Assembly (NCBI RefSeq): GCF_900240995.1
Contig: NZ_LT965953.1
Span: forward strand, 1,137,303 to 1,201,302
Source of the DNA: Bacillus sp. Marseille-P3661
GTDB lineage: Bacteria; Bacillota; Bacilli; Bacillales; Bacillaceae_J
Length of the DNA stretch: 64,000 nucleotides
Direction: 5' to 3'
Positions within the stretch are counted from its first letter, which is position 1; each line of letters begins with the position of its first letter. The notes under the pieces are model-generated. The model was not told the DNA's origin. It searched no databases and saw nothing but the letters and a program-made list of their open reading frames with translations. Shown here in pieces: positions 37,055 to 47,726 of this stretch. Made by a program: the position numbers and the translations under genes.

Positions 37055-37810
37055 ATGGATGTGGAGGTCAAAAAGCAAAAAGAAGAAACGTATTTAAAGG
37101 ATCATGAGGTAAAAGATCTAATTCGTAAAAGCCAAGATGGAGATCAAGCTGCTCGTGACTTAATAGTTCAAAAAAACATGCGTCTCGTTTGGTCGGTTGT
37201 CCAACGGTTTATTAACCGTGGTTATGAACCAGATGACCTATTTCAAATTGGTTGTATTGGTCTTCTTAAGTCTGTTGATAAATTTGATTTATCATATGAT
37301 GTTAAATTTTCAACATATGCCGTCCCGATGATTATTGGTGAAATTCAACGTTTTATCAGGGATGACGGAACTGTTAAAGTAAGTCGTTCATTGAAAGAAA
37401 CAGGAAATAAAATTAGAAAGTTAAAAGATGAATTAACAAAAAAACTTGGACGAACTCCCACTGTTGTAGAAATAGCGGAAGAGTTGGAAATTTCACCCGA
37501 GGATGTTGTACTTGCACAAGAGGCAAGCCGTACCCCATCTTCTATTCATGAAACAGTATATGAAAATGATGGGGATCCAATTACTCTTCTTGACCAAATT
37601 GCTGATCATTCTGAAACAAGATGGTTTGATAAAATTGCTCTTCAAGAGGCGATTAGAGATTTAGATGAACGAGAACGGTTGATTGTTTATTTACGATATT
37701 ATAAAGATCAAACACAGTCTGAGGTAGCAGGCAGGTTAGGTATATCCCAAGTTCAAGTCTCCCGACTAGAAAAGAAAATCCTGCAACAAATGAAAGATCA
37801 TATGGGTTAA
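37055..37810 (+). CDS. sigF: RNA polymerase sigma factor SigF
   Basis: 251 residues. First forespore-specific sigma factor. Region 2 (DDLFQIGCIGLLKSVDKFD), region 3 and the region 4 helix-turn-helix (QSEVAGRLGISQVQVSRLEK) are present. ATG 37055 is preferred over the TTG two codons upstream because AAGGAG is placed for it. It is the last gene of spoIIA. Confidence 0.96.
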   Translation: MDVEVKKQKEETYLKDHEVKDLIRKSQDGDQAARDLIVQKNMRLVWSVVQRFINRGYEPDDLFQIGCIGLLKSVDKFDLSYDVKFSTYAVPMIIGEIQRFIRDDGTVKVSRSLKETGNKIRKLKDELTKKLGRTPTVVEIAEELEISPEDVVLAQEASRTPSSIHETVYENDGDPITLLDQIADHSETRWFDKIALQEAIRDLDERERLIVYLRYYKDQTQSEVAGRLGISQVQVSRLEKKILQQMKDHMG

Positions 37811-37813
37811 TGG

Positions 37814-37857
37814 TAAAACACGTAATTTTCTTAAGTAAAGAAATTACGTGTTTTTTT
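37814..37857 (+). terminator. Terminator of spoIIA
   Basis: AAACACGTAATTT and AAATTACGTGTTT pair and are followed by T residues. Confidence 0.9.
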
Positions 37858-37914
37858 ATTGTTAAAACTTTGACTTGTGGTTCCTTTATTCCATTTATTG
37901 GTTGGTTCTTATTC

Positions 37915-37944
37915 GCATGAGGAGACAGTGCCATAACCATACTA
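37915..37944 (+). promoter_or_regulatory. SigG/SigF promoter of the spoVA operon
   Basis: The -10 CATACTA at 37938-37944 is an exact SigG consensus. GCATGA at 37915-37920, 17 bp upstream, fits the -35. It lies 41 bp before spoVAA. Confidence 0.78.
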
Positions 37945-37985
37945 GATGTACAAGGATTTGGTTTGAGTAATGCGAGGTGTAGTAA

Positions 37986-38609
37986 ATGGAAGAAGTTGTC
38001 TATATCCGAATGCGTCAACGTGTACAGGCTCCTCCGGATTCTTTAGTAAAGCTTGGTGATTTAGCACAAATCGTTACATCTGAACAATTAAAGAAAGAAA
38101 TATCTGCATTGCCAATCCATTTAATCTGTAAAAGTGATCAAAATATAGTTGTTATTGATGTTATGAGAGTAATACAAGCTATTCAAAACTATAATGAATC
38201 AATAGATGTCCAGTCAATAGGTCCAACGCAGTCAATTGTAGAAGTTATGTATAAACCAAGACAGTTTACAATTGGATTACTTGCATCTGTATGGATATTG
38301 CTTTTTATCGGTGCTGGTATGACCATTATGAACTTTCATGAAGATGTTTCCATGCAGGAGGTACATCAAGAACTATACTACATTATAACTGGTACGAAAG
38401 TAGAAAAACCTCTGCTTTTACAAATTCCATATTCATTAGGCTTAGGAATAGGAATGATTCTTTTTTTTAATCATTTATTCCGAAAACGACTTAATGAAGA
38501 GCCGAGTCCGTTAGAAGTAGAAATGTTTAAGTACCAGATGGACCTTGATCAATATGTAATGATCAAAGAAAACAAAGAAAGTATGAAAAAAATTGAGCCC
38601 GACCGTTGA
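37986..38609 (+). CDS. spoVAA: Stage V sporulation protein AA
   Basis: 207 residues. A soluble N-terminal region (about 1-95) is followed by two membrane helices (about 98-115, 140-160) and a charged tail. It belongs to the SpoVA complex that moves dipicolinic acid across the spore inner membrane. ATG 37986 follows GAGGTG. Its end overlaps spoVAB by 17 bp. Confidence 0.9.
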   Translation: MEEVVYIRMRQRVQAPPDSLVKLGDLAQIVTSEQLKKEISALPIHLICKSDQNIVVIDVMRVIQAIQNYNESIDVQSIGPTQSIVEVMYKPRQFTIGLLASVWILLFIGAGMTIMNFHEDVSMQEVHQELYYIITGTKVEKPLLLQIPYSLGLGIGMILFFNHLFRKRLNEEPSPLEVEMFKYQMDLDQYVMIKENKESMKKIEPDR

Positions 38610-39027
38610 AATTTTGTTGGTTATCTCAGTAGGATTCGCAGGTGGGATAGCTGTTGGATCAGGATTTGTAGCTTTTCTAACGGTGCTTGGAATTATACCA
38701 AGGTTAATGCAATTAACAAAGACAATGAAATATATTCGTTCCTATGAGTGGAGTGTAGTAGTAGGAGCAGCGTTTTTTAGTTGGCTTAGTTTAGATGAAA
38801 TTATTTTTAGATTTTCACCAATGCTCGTCATGCCGATTGGTTTAGTAGATGGTATCTTCGTAGGCATGCTAGCAGCTGCGATTACCGAAGTCGTCAATGT
38901 ATTTCCGATATTAGCCAAAAGAATTGGGGTTCAGGATAAAATAGTTGTTCTTATTATGGCTATTGTTTTTGGGAAGATTTTAGGATCAATGTTTCACTGG
39001 ATTTATTTTGTCGATCTTTTAGATTAA
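38593..39027 (+). CDS. spoVAB: Stage V sporulation protein AB
   Basis: 144 residues with about four membrane helices and the conserved GIAVGSGFVAFLTVLGIIPR and TEVVNVFPILAKRIG segments. It probably starts at TTG 38593, inside spoVAA; no strong ribosome binding site is seen, consistent with coupling to spoVAA. Confidence 0.88.
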   Translation: MSPTVEILLVISVGFAGGIAVGSGFVAFLTVLGIIPRLMQLTKTMKYIRSYEWSVVVGAAFFSWLSLDEIIFRFSPMLVMPIGLVDGIFVGMLAAAITEVVNVFPILAKRIGVQDKIVVLIMAIVFGKILGSMFHWIYFVDLLD

Positions 39028-39048
39028 CTTTAAGGGAGGCATAAAAAG

Positions 39049-39507
39049 GTGAATGAAAAAATATCCAAAGAGAATTATAAATCGCAAATTAAGCCTTTCC
39101 AGCCTGCGACTCCATACTTGCAAAATGGTCTAAAAGCGTTTTTAGTTGGTGGTTTTATTTGTATGCTAGGTCAAGGTATTCAGAATTTCTATATGACATT
39201 TTTTGATTTTACCGAAAAAAGTGCTGGCAACCCAACAGTAGCTACGCTAATTATTATTGCTTCTTTATTAACTGGACTTGGAGTCTATGATAAAATCGGT
39301 CAATTCGCAGGTGCAGGATCATTGGTTCCAGTCACTGGATTTGCTAATTCTATGACTAGTGCTGCACTTGAACACAAAAGTGAAGGTCTAGTATTAGGGA
39401 TTGCAACGAACATGTTTAAGTTAGCGGGATCTGTCATTGTCTACGGGGTAGTAGCTGCAACTTTGATTGGCTTTCTTCGTTATTCAATAAAACTTTTACT
39501 ATCATAA
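39049..39507 (+). CDS. spoVAC: Stage V sporulation protein AC
   Basis: 152 residues with several membrane helices and the GLGVYDKIGQFAGAGSLVPVTGFANSM motif. In B. subtilis SpoVAC acts as a mechanosensitive channel in dipicolinate release. It starts at GTG 39049 after AAGGGAGG. Confidence 0.93.
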   Translation: MNEKISKENYKSQIKPFQPATPYLQNGLKAFLVGGFICMLGQGIQNFYMTFFDFTEKSAGNPTVATLIIIASLLTGLGVYDKIGQFAGAGSLVPVTGFANSMTSAALEHKSEGLVLGIATNMFKLAGSVIVYGVVAATLIGFLRYSIKLLLS

Positions 39508-39520
39508 AGGATGATTGAAA

Positions 39521-40528
39521 ATGAGGTTAATTGGAAAACAATCTTGGTTGTTTCAAAATGAAATCTATGTGTATTCCACAGGAACCGCAGTTGGTCCAAA
39601 AGAATCGGAGGGGCCATTAGCACATACCTTTGATGTGAAGTATGATGATTTGCATTGTGGTGAAAAAAATTGGGAACGAGCTGAGCGAAAATTAATGGAA
39701 GACTCGATTCGGTTATGTTTAGAAAAAGTAAATCTTAGTGCAACAGATGTTGATTTTTTTCTGGCTGGTGATTTATTAAATCAAAATGTTACCTCCAATT
39801 ATGTTGCAAGAGAGAATAAAATACCGTTTTTATGTATGTTTGGTGCCTGTTCAACATCAATGGAAACATTAGCCGTGGCCTCTACACTTATTGATGGAGG
39901 TTTTGCAAATAGAGCTTTAGCCGCGGTTAGTAGCCACAACGCGACAGCTGAACGCCAATTTAGATACCCAACAGAATATGGGGGTCAAAAGCCTAATACA
40001 GCTACATTTACAGTGACTGGTGCGGGTGCAATATTAATCGGCAAAGAAAAAGGACCGGTTAAAATAACTGCAGCAACGATCGGAAGAGTAACTGACTACG
40101 GAATTGGTAATCCGTTTGATATGGGATCAGCAATGGCACCGGCTGCAGCTGATACCATGATAAGTCATTTCCGTGATTTAGGTAAAACCCCTAGAGATTA
40201 TGATCTAATTGTTACTGGTGACTTATCTGGGGTAGGAGCACCTATTTTAAAGGAAATGATGTTTCGTGAAGGATTTGATATTCATAAAAACTATAACGAC
40301 TGTGGATTAATGGTATATAGATCTGATCAGGAAGTATTTGCGGGAGGAAGTGGGTGTGCTTGCTCAGCAGTGGTTACGTATGGGCACATCATTCAACAAC
40401 TTAAAGAAGGGCATTTAAAACGTGTTTTAGTGATTGCAACGGGTGCGCTTTTAAGCCCGATTATGATTCAGCAGAAAGAGACTATTCCAACGATAGCCCA
40501 CGGTGTTGTGCTTGAAAGGGTTGAGTAA
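39521..40528 (+). CDS. spoVAD: Stage V sporulation protein AD
   Basis: 335 residues, soluble, with the thiolase/ketosynthase-like fold that binds dipicolinate. [13 protein letters not shown] and the glycine-rich [16 protein letters not shown] are present. ATG 39521 follows AAAGGATG; an upstream TTG is less likely. spoVAEB follows 2 bp after its stop. Confidence 0.94.
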   Translation: MRLIGKQSWLFQNEIYVYSTGTAVGPKESEGPLAHTFDVKYDDLHCGEKNWERAERKLMEDSIRLCLEKVNLSATDVDFFLAGDLLNQNVTSNYVARENKIPFLCMFGACSTSMETLAVASTLIDGGFANRALAAVSSHNATAERQFRYPTEYGGQKPNTATFTVTGAGAILIGKEKGPVKITAATIGRVTDYGIGNPFDMGSAMAPAAADTMISHFRDLGKTPRDYDLIVTGDLSGVGAPILKEMMFREGFDIHKNYNDCGLMVYRSDQEVFAGGSGCACSAVVTYGHIIQQLKEGHLKRVLVIATGALLSPIMIQQKETIPTIAHGVVLERVE

Positions 40529-40530
40529 AA

Positions 40531-40881
40531 GTGGATTATATCATTGCTTTTATTGTTGGTGGATTAATTTGTTTAATTGGCCAGTTATTATTAGACAAAT
40601 TCAAACTAACTCCTGCACACGTAATGACCTCATTTGTAGTAGCAGGTGCAATATTAGATGGATTTGGTTTATATGATAAATTAATCGACTTTGCGGGTGC
40701 AGGTGCCACCATTCCAATTTCTAGCTTTGGCCATTCATTATTACATGGTGCAATGGCATCGGCGGAAGAACACGGATTTATTGGGATCGGCATGGGTATT
40801 TTTCAATTAACTTCTGCTGGTATTTCTTCAGCCATTTTATTTGCCTATTTAGTAGCGCTCATCTTCCAACCTAAGGGATAA
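40531..40881 (+). CDS. spoVAEB: Stage V sporulation protein AEB
   Basis: 116 residues, membrane protein related to SpoVAC (shared [22 protein letters not shown]). It starts at GTG 40531. It is part of the SpoVA channel. Confidence 0.92.
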   Translation: MDYIIAFIVGGLICLIGQLLLDKFKLTPAHVMTSFVVAGAILDGFGLYDKLIDFAGAGATIPISSFGHSLLHGAMASAEEHGFIGIGMGIFQLTSAGISSAILFAYLVALIFQPKG

Positions 40882-40893
40882 AGGTGATATCAA

Positions 40894-41469
40894 ATGAAAA
40901 GAAAAGTTATTTTAGTTACAGATGGAGATGAATATGCACATCATGCTGTATTAAATGCCGCGAAAAAAGTAGGGGGACATTGTATTTCCCAATCGGCAGG
41001 CAATCCAACAACGATGAGTGGCAGTGAAATGGTTAGACTTGCGAAGAAAACAATTGACGAACCTGTATTTTTGATGTTCGATGACAGTGGTTTAACTGGG
41101 GAAGGAAGTGGTGAAAGGGCTTTAAAATATGTTGCAACACATCCAGATATTGAAGTGTTAGGTGTCATTGCAGTTGCATCTAAAACAAGGTATGCGGAAT
41201 GGACACGTGTAGATGTTTCCATAGATCGCGACGGTAACCTTACCGAATTCGGGGTTGATAAAAGTGGATTGCCTGATATTGAAATTGGACGAATAAACGG
41301 CGATACCGTCTATGTGCTAGATCAACTAAATATACCGATAGTTATCGGTGTGGGTGATATCGGAAAAATGTCAAGATATGATTCACTCGAGAAAGGATGT
41401 CCTATAACATTGCAAGCTGTTGAGTTGATATTAGAGAGGAGTGGTTTTAATGACAACTCAAGTGAATAA
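40894..41469 (+). CDS. spoVAEA: Stage V sporulation protein AEA
   Basis: 191 residues, soluble, with an [17 protein letters not shown] core and no membrane helix. Role in the SpoVA system is uncertain. Its 3' end overlaps spoVAF by 20 bp. Confidence 0.9.
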   Translation: MKRKVILVTDGDEYAHHAVLNAAKKVGGHCISQSAGNPTTMSGSEMVRLAKKTIDEPVFLMFDDSGLTGEGSGERALKYVATHPDIEVLGVIAVASKTRYAEWTRVDVSIDRDGNLTEFGVDKSGLPDIEIGRINGDTVYVLDQLNIPIVIGVGDIGKMSRYDSLEKGCPITLQAVELILERSGFNDNSSE

Positions 41470-42952
41470 AGATAAAAGGTGTATTTCACCAATCGTAGTC
41501 GAAAATGAAGAATACCTAAAAGATCGAATAGGTATTGGAACAAGTTTTGATTTAGGTGTTCGGAAAATAAAGGTCTTAAAAAAGAATGTTCATATATATT
41601 TTTTAAATGGACTATGTGATACGTCCTTTATTATTCAATTGCTTAAAGAAATTGTTGAAATCAATGATAAAGAAAAAAGTTATGAGTCAAATGCTAAAGA
41701 TGTAATTGAAAATAGATTAATTCATCAACAAGTTGAAATAGGCAAGGATATGGACAAGGTAGTTGACCAATTATTATCAGGCTTAATAATTATTATGGTT
41801 GAAGGTGAGAATACCTGTTTTATTGTTGATGTTAGGAGTTATCCAGGTCGATCTCCACAGGAGCCAGATACTGAAAAAGTTATTAGAGGTGCTAGAGACG
41901 GATATACAGAGAATATCATAGAAAACACTGCATTGACACGTAGACGCATCCGTGATGAAAGGCTCCGCCACGAAATTTTCCAAGTCGGAGAACGTTCTAA
42001 AACAGATATATGTATCGCTTATTTACAAGATGTAGCCAATCCTGAACTAATTGAAATCATTAAAAAAGAAATAAAAGCCATTGAAATTGATGGAATTCCA
42101 ATGGCAGATAAAACAATTGAGGAATTTTTAGTAAAGCAAGGCTGGAATCCATATCCTCTGGTACGTTATACAGAAAGACCAGATGTAGCTGCCACTCATA
42201 TTTTGGAGGGGCATGTGATTATCATGGTAGACACTTCTCCAAGTGTAATCATTACGCCAACTACATTATTTCATCATGTACAGCATGCTGAGGAATATCG
42301 ACAAACACCTGCCGTTGGGATGTTTTTAAGATGGGTTCGATTTTTCGGCATTATTGCTTCGCTCTTCCTTGTTCCTTTATGGTATTTGTTTGTGCAGAAT
42401 CAAGGTCTATTGCCAGATGCATTAAATTTTATTGGCCCAAATGAGGATGATTATAATGTTCCGCTAATTTTGCAAATTATTATCGCAAACTTAGGGATCG
42501 ATATGCTCCGGATGGCTGCCATTCATACACCTACACCATTGTCAACTGCAATGGGTTTAATTGCTGCAGCGTTAATAGGTCAAATCGCCATTGATGTCGG
42601 TTTATTCTCAGCAGAAGTCATTTTATATGTAGCTGTTGCAGCGATAGGTTCGTTTGCTACGCCAAGTTATGAGCTTAGTGTCGCTAATAAACAGGCAAAC
42701 CTATTTTTACTTTTGGCAGTATTTTTATTTGGGGTTCCAGGATTTGTAATTGGATTAACCCTTTATATCCTGTTCTTAGTTTCTATTCGCTCATTAAATA
42801 CACCTTATCTATGGCCATTTTTGCCATTTGATCTTCATGCTGTAATACAGATTCTTTTCCGAGTATCAGTACCTGTAAATAGAACTAGACCGCAAATTAC
42901 GCATCCTCGGAACAAGAAAAAACAGCCTTCAAGAAAGCCTGTATTAAACTAA
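41450..42952 (+). CDS. spoVAF: Stage V sporulation protein AF
   Basis: 500 residues of the GerA/SpoVAF family. A soluble N-terminal half is followed by about five membrane helices ([15 protein letters not shown] and onward). The SpoVAF homologue works with the FigP/YqhR-type germination channel. ATG 41450 follows GAGAGGAGTGG; a GTG at 41441 lies within the overlap. Confidence 0.93.
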   Translation: MTTQVNKDKRCISPIVVENEEYLKDRIGIGTSFDLGVRKIKVLKKNVHIYFLNGLCDTSFIIQLLKEIVEINDKEKSYESNAKDVIENRLIHQQVEIGKDMDKVVDQLLSGLIIIMVEGENTCFIVDVRSYPGRSPQEPDTEKVIRGARDGYTENIIENTALTRRRIRDERLRHEIFQVGERSKTDICIAYLQDVANPELIEIIKKEIKAIEIDGIPMADKTIEEFLVKQGWNPYPLVRYTERPDVAATHILEGHVIIMVDTSPSVIITPTTLFHHVQHAEEYRQTPAVGMFLRWVRFFGIIASLFLVPLWYLFVQNQGLLPDALNFIGPNEDDYNVPLILQIIIANLGIDMLRMAAIHTPTPLSTAMGLIAAALIGQIAIDVGLFSAEVILYVAVAAIGSFATPSYELSVANKQANLFLLLAVFLFGVPGFVIGLTLYILFLVSIRSLNTPYLWPFLPFDLHAVIQILFRVSVPVNRTRPQITHPRNKKKQPSRKPVLN

Positions 42953-43067
42953 TCCGTACTAGTAGTTGATATGTCTATTGCAACAATAGATGTCCTATGA
43001 TAAATTTAATGTAACTAGTATAAACAGTATTGAACATAATTTAAGGATCAAACTACATTTTCATGTA

Positions 43068-43108
43068 ATAAAATACGACATTTGCTAGCTGGCAAATGTC
43101 GTATTTTA
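43068..43108 (+). terminator. Terminator of spoVA
   Basis: AAAATACGACATTTGC and GGCAAATGTCGTATTTT form a long stem, then TATACTTT. It ends the spoVA operon before lysA. Confidence 0.88.
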
Positions 43109-43196
43109 TACTTTATAAACTTAAAAGAGACTAAGGTATAAGAAGAACAAACGTAATCAGTCAAGTTTTTCTAATATTTTGAAATGAGGGGAAAAT

Positions 43197-44516
43197 ATGT
43201 ATTTGCATGGAACTAGTCGCATAAATGATCAAGGACATCTAGAAATCGGTGGAATAGACACAGTATATTTAGCTAAAGAATATGGTACGCCCTTATTTAT
43301 ATATGATGTAGAATTAATGAAAAAGAGAGCTAGAGCATTTAAACAAACCTTTGAAAGACATGAGGTTAAGGCTCAAGTAGCATACGCAAGTAAAGCTTTT
43401 TCAACAATTGCAATGATACAGCTCGTGGAAGAAGAAGGGCTAAGTTTAGATGTTGTCTCTGGTGGGGAATTATTTACTGCTTTAGCTGCCAACTTTCCTA
43501 GTGAACGTATTCATTTTCATGGAAATAATAAAAGTATTGAAGAAATTAGGATGGGCGTACAAGCTGGAATTGGTTGTTTTGTAGCGGATAACTTTTATGA
43601 ACTTACTTTGTTAGAACAAGTAGGTAAAGAGTTCGGAAAAACGGTATCGGTATTATTGAGAATTTCTCCAGGAATTGAAGCCCATACCCATGATTATATA
43701 ATGACAGGACAAGAAGATTCTAAATTTGGTTTTGATTTAACAAGTGGTCAAGTTGAGAAAGCAATTGAGATAGCAAGAAAATCCCCACATATAGAACTTT
43801 TAGGTATTCATAGCCATATTGGTTCGCAAATTTTTGAAACAACCGGCTTTATTCTGGCAGTTGATAAAATTTTTTCTGCTATAGAGAAATGGTTTAGTGA
43901 GCTAAATTATGTTCCAAAAGTATTAAACTTAGGCGGTGGTTTCGGAATTCGTTATACAGAAGAGGATGATCCTATCCAGCCTGAACAGTATGTATCTGCA
44001 ATTATTGATAAGGTAAAATCGCATGTTAATAATCTTAAGATTGAAATGCCTGAGATTTGGATCGAACCTGGTCGTTCTATTGTGGCTGATGCAGGAACAA
44101 CTCTTTATTCAGTGGGGTCAAATAAAGATATTCCGAATGTTAGAAAATATTTAGCTGTTGATGGTGGAATGAGTGATAATCTGAGACCTGCTTTGTATCA
44201 AGCGAAATATGAGGCAATGTTAGCAAACCGTGCAAATGATCCGGTTGAAGAAACTGTTTCAATTGCAGGAAAATGCTGTGAATCAGGAGATATGCTAATT
44301 TGGGATTTGCCGCTGCCAAAAGCGATGCCAGGAGATTTGTTAGCTGTATCATGTACAGGTGCTTACGGTTATTCCATGGCTAACAATTACAATCGAATTG
44401 CAAGACCTGCAGTAGTGTTTGTTGAAAACGGAGAAGTGCAATTAGTAGTTAAACGGGAGACATATGAAGATATAATTCGATTAGATCTTCCTTTAAAAAC
44501 GAAAGTTAATAATTAA
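43197..44516 (+). CDS. lysA: Diaminopimelate decarboxylase
   Basis: 439 residues. PLP enzyme that makes L-lysine from meso-diaminopimelate. PLP lysine is in AYASKAFS; HIHFHGNNKS-type histidine, GGGFGIRY and CCESGD are visible. GAGGGG precedes ATG 43197. It is monocistronic and placed downstream of spoVAF as in B. subtilis. Confidence 0.95.
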   Translation: MYLHGTSRINDQGHLEIGGIDTVYLAKEYGTPLFIYDVELMKKRARAFKQTFERHEVKAQVAYASKAFSTIAMIQLVEEEGLSLDVVSGGELFTALAANFPSERIHFHGNNKSIEEIRMGVQAGIGCFVADNFYELTLLEQVGKEFGKTVSVLLRISPGIEAHTHDYIMTGQEDSKFGFDLTSGQVEKAIEIARKSPHIELLGIHSHIGSQIFETTGFILAVDKIFSAIEKWFSELNYVPKVLNLGGGFGIRYTEEDDPIQPEQYVSAIIDKVKSHVNNLKIEMPEIWIEPGRSIVADAGTTLYSVGSNKDIPNVRKYLAVDGGMSDNLRPALYQAKYEAMLANRANDPVEETVSIAGKCCESGDMLIWDLPLPKAMPGDLLAVSCTGAYGYSMANNYNRIARPAVVFVENGEVQLVVKRETYEDIIRLDLPLKTKVNN

Positions 44517-44523
44517 TTAGCAG

Positions 44524-44550
44524 ACGGCTGCAGTAGCAGCCGTTTTTATT
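44524..44550 (+). terminator. Terminator of lysA
   Basis: ACGGCTGC and GCAGCCGT pair across a 4-base loop, then TTTTATTT. Confidence 0.9.
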
Positions 44551-44693
44551 TGGAAATAATGTTCATATTTTTGTATAGAGTATTGTCAACTGTTTTATAC
44601 TAAATTATTGACTAATATGATTAAACATGGAAAAGCATGAAAATTTATGTTATAAATAATAACATCATATAGGGTTTAGAAAGGTTGAGTATA

Positions 44694-46349
44694 ATGGAAG
44701 AAAATAAACAAACCTCATCAAACTTCATCAAAAATATAGTGATTGAGGATCTTAAAGGCGGGAATTATGATGGAATCATTACACGATTTCCACCTGAGCC
44801 AAACGGTTATTTACATATCGGTCATGCTAAATCCATTGTATTAAATTTTGAATTAGCAGACGAATTTAAAGGGAAAACTAATTTGCGGTTTGACGACACT
44901 AATCCATTAAAGGAAGATACAGAATATGTAGAGTCCATTAAAGAGGATGTCAAGTGGTTAGGTTATGATTGGGACAATTTATTTTTTGCATCGGATTATT
45001 TTGAAGAGATGTTTGAACGAGCAATCATTCTTATTAAAAAAGGAAAGGCATATGTGGATGATTCTTCACCAGAAGAAATCCGTCAAATGCGTGGTACGCT
45101 TAAAGAACCAGGTACAGAAAGCAAGTATCGTAATCGAACTGTAGAAGAAAACCTAGACTTATTTCAAAGAATGAGAAATGGTGAATTTAAAGATGGGGAA
45201 AAAGTTCTTCGGGCAAAAATTGATATGTCCTCCCCAAATATTAATTTGAGAGATCCGGTACTATATCGGATTAGCCATTCATCACATCATAACACAGGAG
45301 ATAAGTGGTGTATTTACCCGATGTATGACTTTGCTCATCCACTTGAAGATGCGATTGAAGGTGTTACACATTCTATTTGTACATTAGAGTTTGAAGATCA
45401 TCGGCCATTATATGATTGGGTTGTCGCTGAATGTGAAATGGAAAAGGTTCCAAAACAAATTGAGTTTGCACGGTTAAACATAACTAATACGGTAATGAGC
45501 AAACGTAAATTAAAACTGTTAGTTGATCAAGGCTATGCGGATGGATGGGATGATCCACGAATGCCTACAATCTCAGGGCTAAGAAGAAAAGGATATACGC
45601 CTGAATCAATTCGAGCATTTTGTCGCGAAATTGGGGTTGCACGGAGCTATAGTACGGTTGATGCTCAAATGCTTGAACACTTTGTTCGCGAAGATTTGAA
45701 ACTAAAAGCTCCTAGAACAATGGGAGTCATTCGACCATTAAAAGTTATTATAACTAATTATCCTGAAGGACAGGTAGAATGGTTAAATGCTGAGATAAAT
45801 CCTGAAAATCCTGAAATGGGCTTTCGGAAAATTCCTTTTTCGAGAGAAATATATATTGAGCAAGAGGATTTTATGGAAAATCCACCGAAAAAGTATTTCC
45901 GATTATTTCCGGACAACGAAGTACGCTTAAAGCATGCTTATTTTATTAAATGCCATGATTTCATTAAAGATGAAAATGGTAACGTTATTGAGATTCATTG
46001 TACATATGATCCTGAAACGAAGAGTGGGACTGGGTTTACTGGTCGTAAAGTAAAGGGAACGCTTCATTGGGTTGATGCAACTCATGCTAAAGCCGCGGAA
46101 TTTAGAATATATGAGCCATTTATTTTGGATGAAGAGCAAGAAGAGGATAAAACATTTTTGGATTATGTAAATCCTAATTCACTCCAAATACTTAATGGTT
46201 TTGTTGAACCTAACATGTCTGATGCTAAGCCACATGATAAATTTCAATTTTTTAGACATGGCTATTTTAATGTTGATCCGAAGTATACAACTGATGAAAA
46301 GCTCGTATTTAACGAAATTGTTTCATTAAAAAGCTCATTTAAATTGTAA
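44694..46349 (+). CDS. glnS: Glutaminyl-tRNA synthetase
   Basis: 551 residues. Class Ic synthetase of the GlnRS branch: [16 protein letters not shown] (HIGH), NLRFDDTNP, and VMSKRKL (KMSKS), with the C-terminal anticodon-binding beta barrels. It charges tRNA-Gln directly. B. subtilis has no GlnRS and uses GluRS plus GatCAB, so the gene is unexpected here. AGAAAGG precedes ATG 44694; an in-frame TTG upstream overlaps that site. It is monocistronic between two terminators, as expected for an acquired single gene. Confidence 0.92.
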   Translation: MEENKQTSSNFIKNIVIEDLKGGNYDGIITRFPPEPNGYLHIGHAKSIVLNFELADEFKGKTNLRFDDTNPLKEDTEYVESIKEDVKWLGYDWDNLFFASDYFEEMFERAIILIKKGKAYVDDSSPEEIRQMRGTLKEPGTESKYRNRTVEENLDLFQRMRNGEFKDGEKVLRAKIDMSSPNINLRDPVLYRISHSSHHNTGDKWCIYPMYDFAHPLEDAIEGVTHSICTLEFEDHRPLYDWVVAECEMEKVPKQIEFARLNITNTVMSKRKLKLLVDQGYADGWDDPRMPTISGLRRKGYTPESIRAFCREIGVARSYSTVDAQMLEHFVREDLKLKAPRTMGVIRPLKVIITNYPEGQVEWLNAEINPENPEMGFRKIPFSREIYIEQEDFMENPPKKYFRLFPDNEVRLKHAYFIKCHDFIKDENGNVIEIHCTYDPETKSGTGFTGRKVKGTLHWVDATHAKAAEFRIYEPFILDEEQEEDKTFLDYVNPNSLQILNGFVEPNMSDAKPHDKFQFFRHGYFNVDPKYTTDEKLVFNEIVSLKSSFKL

Positions 46350-46367
46350 AATAACTGATAATAAGCG

Positions 46368-46406
46368 ATGACCACTGACAAGAAATGTCAGTGGTCATTT
46401 TGTTTT
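46368..46406 (+). terminator. Terminator of glnS
   Basis: ATGACCACTGACA and TGTCAGTGGTCAT pair across 5 bases, then TTTGTTTTT. Confidence 0.92.
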
Positions 46407-46540
46407 TCCATTTTATTTACAAAAATGTTACAAAACGATTAAAAAATCATTTTTGTAAATTTATCGACAGGAATTTTCGAGCTTTTGTAGAAATATATGA
46501 TTATTGAAAAAAATTAGTCATAACTACGGGAGGTGAAATA

Positions 46541-46999
46541 GTGAAGAAAGTCCTAGCTACATTTGTAATCTTAATTCTTACTAGTGTTTTTAGTACAACA
46601 GCTATGGCGGCAAAAGAAGAAACCAATATGGTCGAAGAGGTAATAGAAAGTGCTAAAACATACATAGGAGTGCCTTATAAAACAGCAGGGAGCTCACCAA
46701 GTGGATTTGATTGTTCAGGCTTTGTGAATTATGTCTTTGAAACTGAAAACGGTATCAATACTGAACGACAAGCTGCAACTCTCTATAAGCAAGGTACCAG
46801 TGTAGAAAAGGCGGAGTTAAAAAAAGGAGATTTAGTTTTTTTTAATACATCAGGTTCTAGGATCTCTCATGTAGGTATTTATACAGGGAATAACGAGTTC
46901 ATCCACGCATCTTCTTCTAAAGGTGTTATGATTTCTAGTATAAATGATCCGTATTATTGGGGTTCCCGCTATATCGGTGCAAAACGAATTCTTGAATAA
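46541..46999 (+). CDS. Secreted NlpC/P60 cell-wall peptidase
   Basis: 152 residues. A signal peptide (about 1-23, TTAMA/AK) is followed by one NlpC/P60 domain with catalytic Cys in FDCSGF and His in ISHVGIYTG. It probably cuts gamma-D-Glu to diaminopimelate bonds in peptidoglycan. It lacks the LysM or SH3 repeats typical of larger lytic enzymes. It starts at GTG 46541 after GGGAGGTG. Confidence 0.9.
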   Translation: MKKVLATFVILILTSVFSTTAMAAKEETNMVEEVIESAKTYIGVPYKTAGSSPSGFDCSGFVNYVFETENGINTERQAATLYKQGTSVEKAELKKGDLVFFNTSGSRISHVGIYTGNNEFIHASSSKGVMISSINDPYYWGSRYIGAKRILE

Positions 47000-47006
47000 T
47001 ACATAA

Positions 47007-47030
47007 AAAGTAGGGCAAAAGCTCTACTTT
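47007..47030 (+). terminator. Weak terminator after the NlpC/P60 gene
   Basis: AAAGTAGGGC and GCTCTACTTT pair with one G-T pair; only AGTTTTCC follows. Confidence 0.5.
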
Positions 47031-47135
47031 AGTTTTCCGTAAAATGTCGATCTATGGAAATGAACATTCCATTTTTTTATTTTTATGATAAATAGTGTAG
47101 AATAGAATGGAATACATTTAGGAGGTATACATACA

Positions 47136-47570
47136 ATGAAAAAAGCGTCAATTGAATTTGAAAATGGGGAAAAAATCGTTATCGAACTTTTTCCAAATGA
47201 GGCACCAGGAACTGTAGAAAATTTTGAAAAACTCGCTAAGGAAGGATACTATGACGGTCTAACTTTCCATCGTGTAATTCAAGGTTTTGTTGCGCAAGGT
47301 GGTTGTCCAGTTGGAAACGGAACTGGTGGTCCTGGCTATACAATCAAATGTGAAACTGAAGGAAATCCTCATAAGCATGTAGCTGGTGCATTATCAATGG
47401 CCCACGCAGGAAAAGATACAGGCGGCAGCCAATTTTTTATTGTCCATGAATCACAACCACACTTAGATGGGGTTCATACAGTTTTTGGACAAGTTATTGA
47501 AGGTATGGATACTGTGTTAAGAATCCGTCAAGGTGACGTGATGAAGGAAGTAAAGGTTTGGGAAGAATAA
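47136..47570 (+). CDS. ppiB: Peptidyl-prolyl cis-trans isomerase B (cyclophilin)
   Basis: 144 residues with the cyclophilin core: [41 protein letters not shown]. It catalyses proline isomerisation in the cytoplasm. TAGGAGG precedes ATG 47136. Confidence 0.95.
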   Translation: MKKASIEFENGEKIVIELFPNEAPGTVENFEKLAKEGYYDGLTFHRVIQGFVAQGGCPVGNGTGGPGYTIKCETEGNPHKHVAGALSMAHAGKDTGGSQFFIVHESQPHLDGVHTVFGQVIEGMDTVLRIRQGDVMKEVKVWEE

Positions 47571-47577
47571 ATCACTT

Positions 47578-47615
47578 TAAACTCTTATCATTTTTATGAT
47601 AAGAGTTTTTTTTTA
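47578..47615 (+). terminator. Terminator of ppiB
   Basis: AAACTCTTATCAT and ATGATAAGAGTTT pair, then a T8 run. Confidence 0.93.
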
Positions 47616-47726
47616 CCTTAATATATTTCCCTTTTAAAGAAGATTTAACTATTTTTTTAACTATAACTGACAGTTATATAAATGCACTAAAAATCAAATT
47701 ATAGTTAGTGAAAGGGGGAATTAAAA

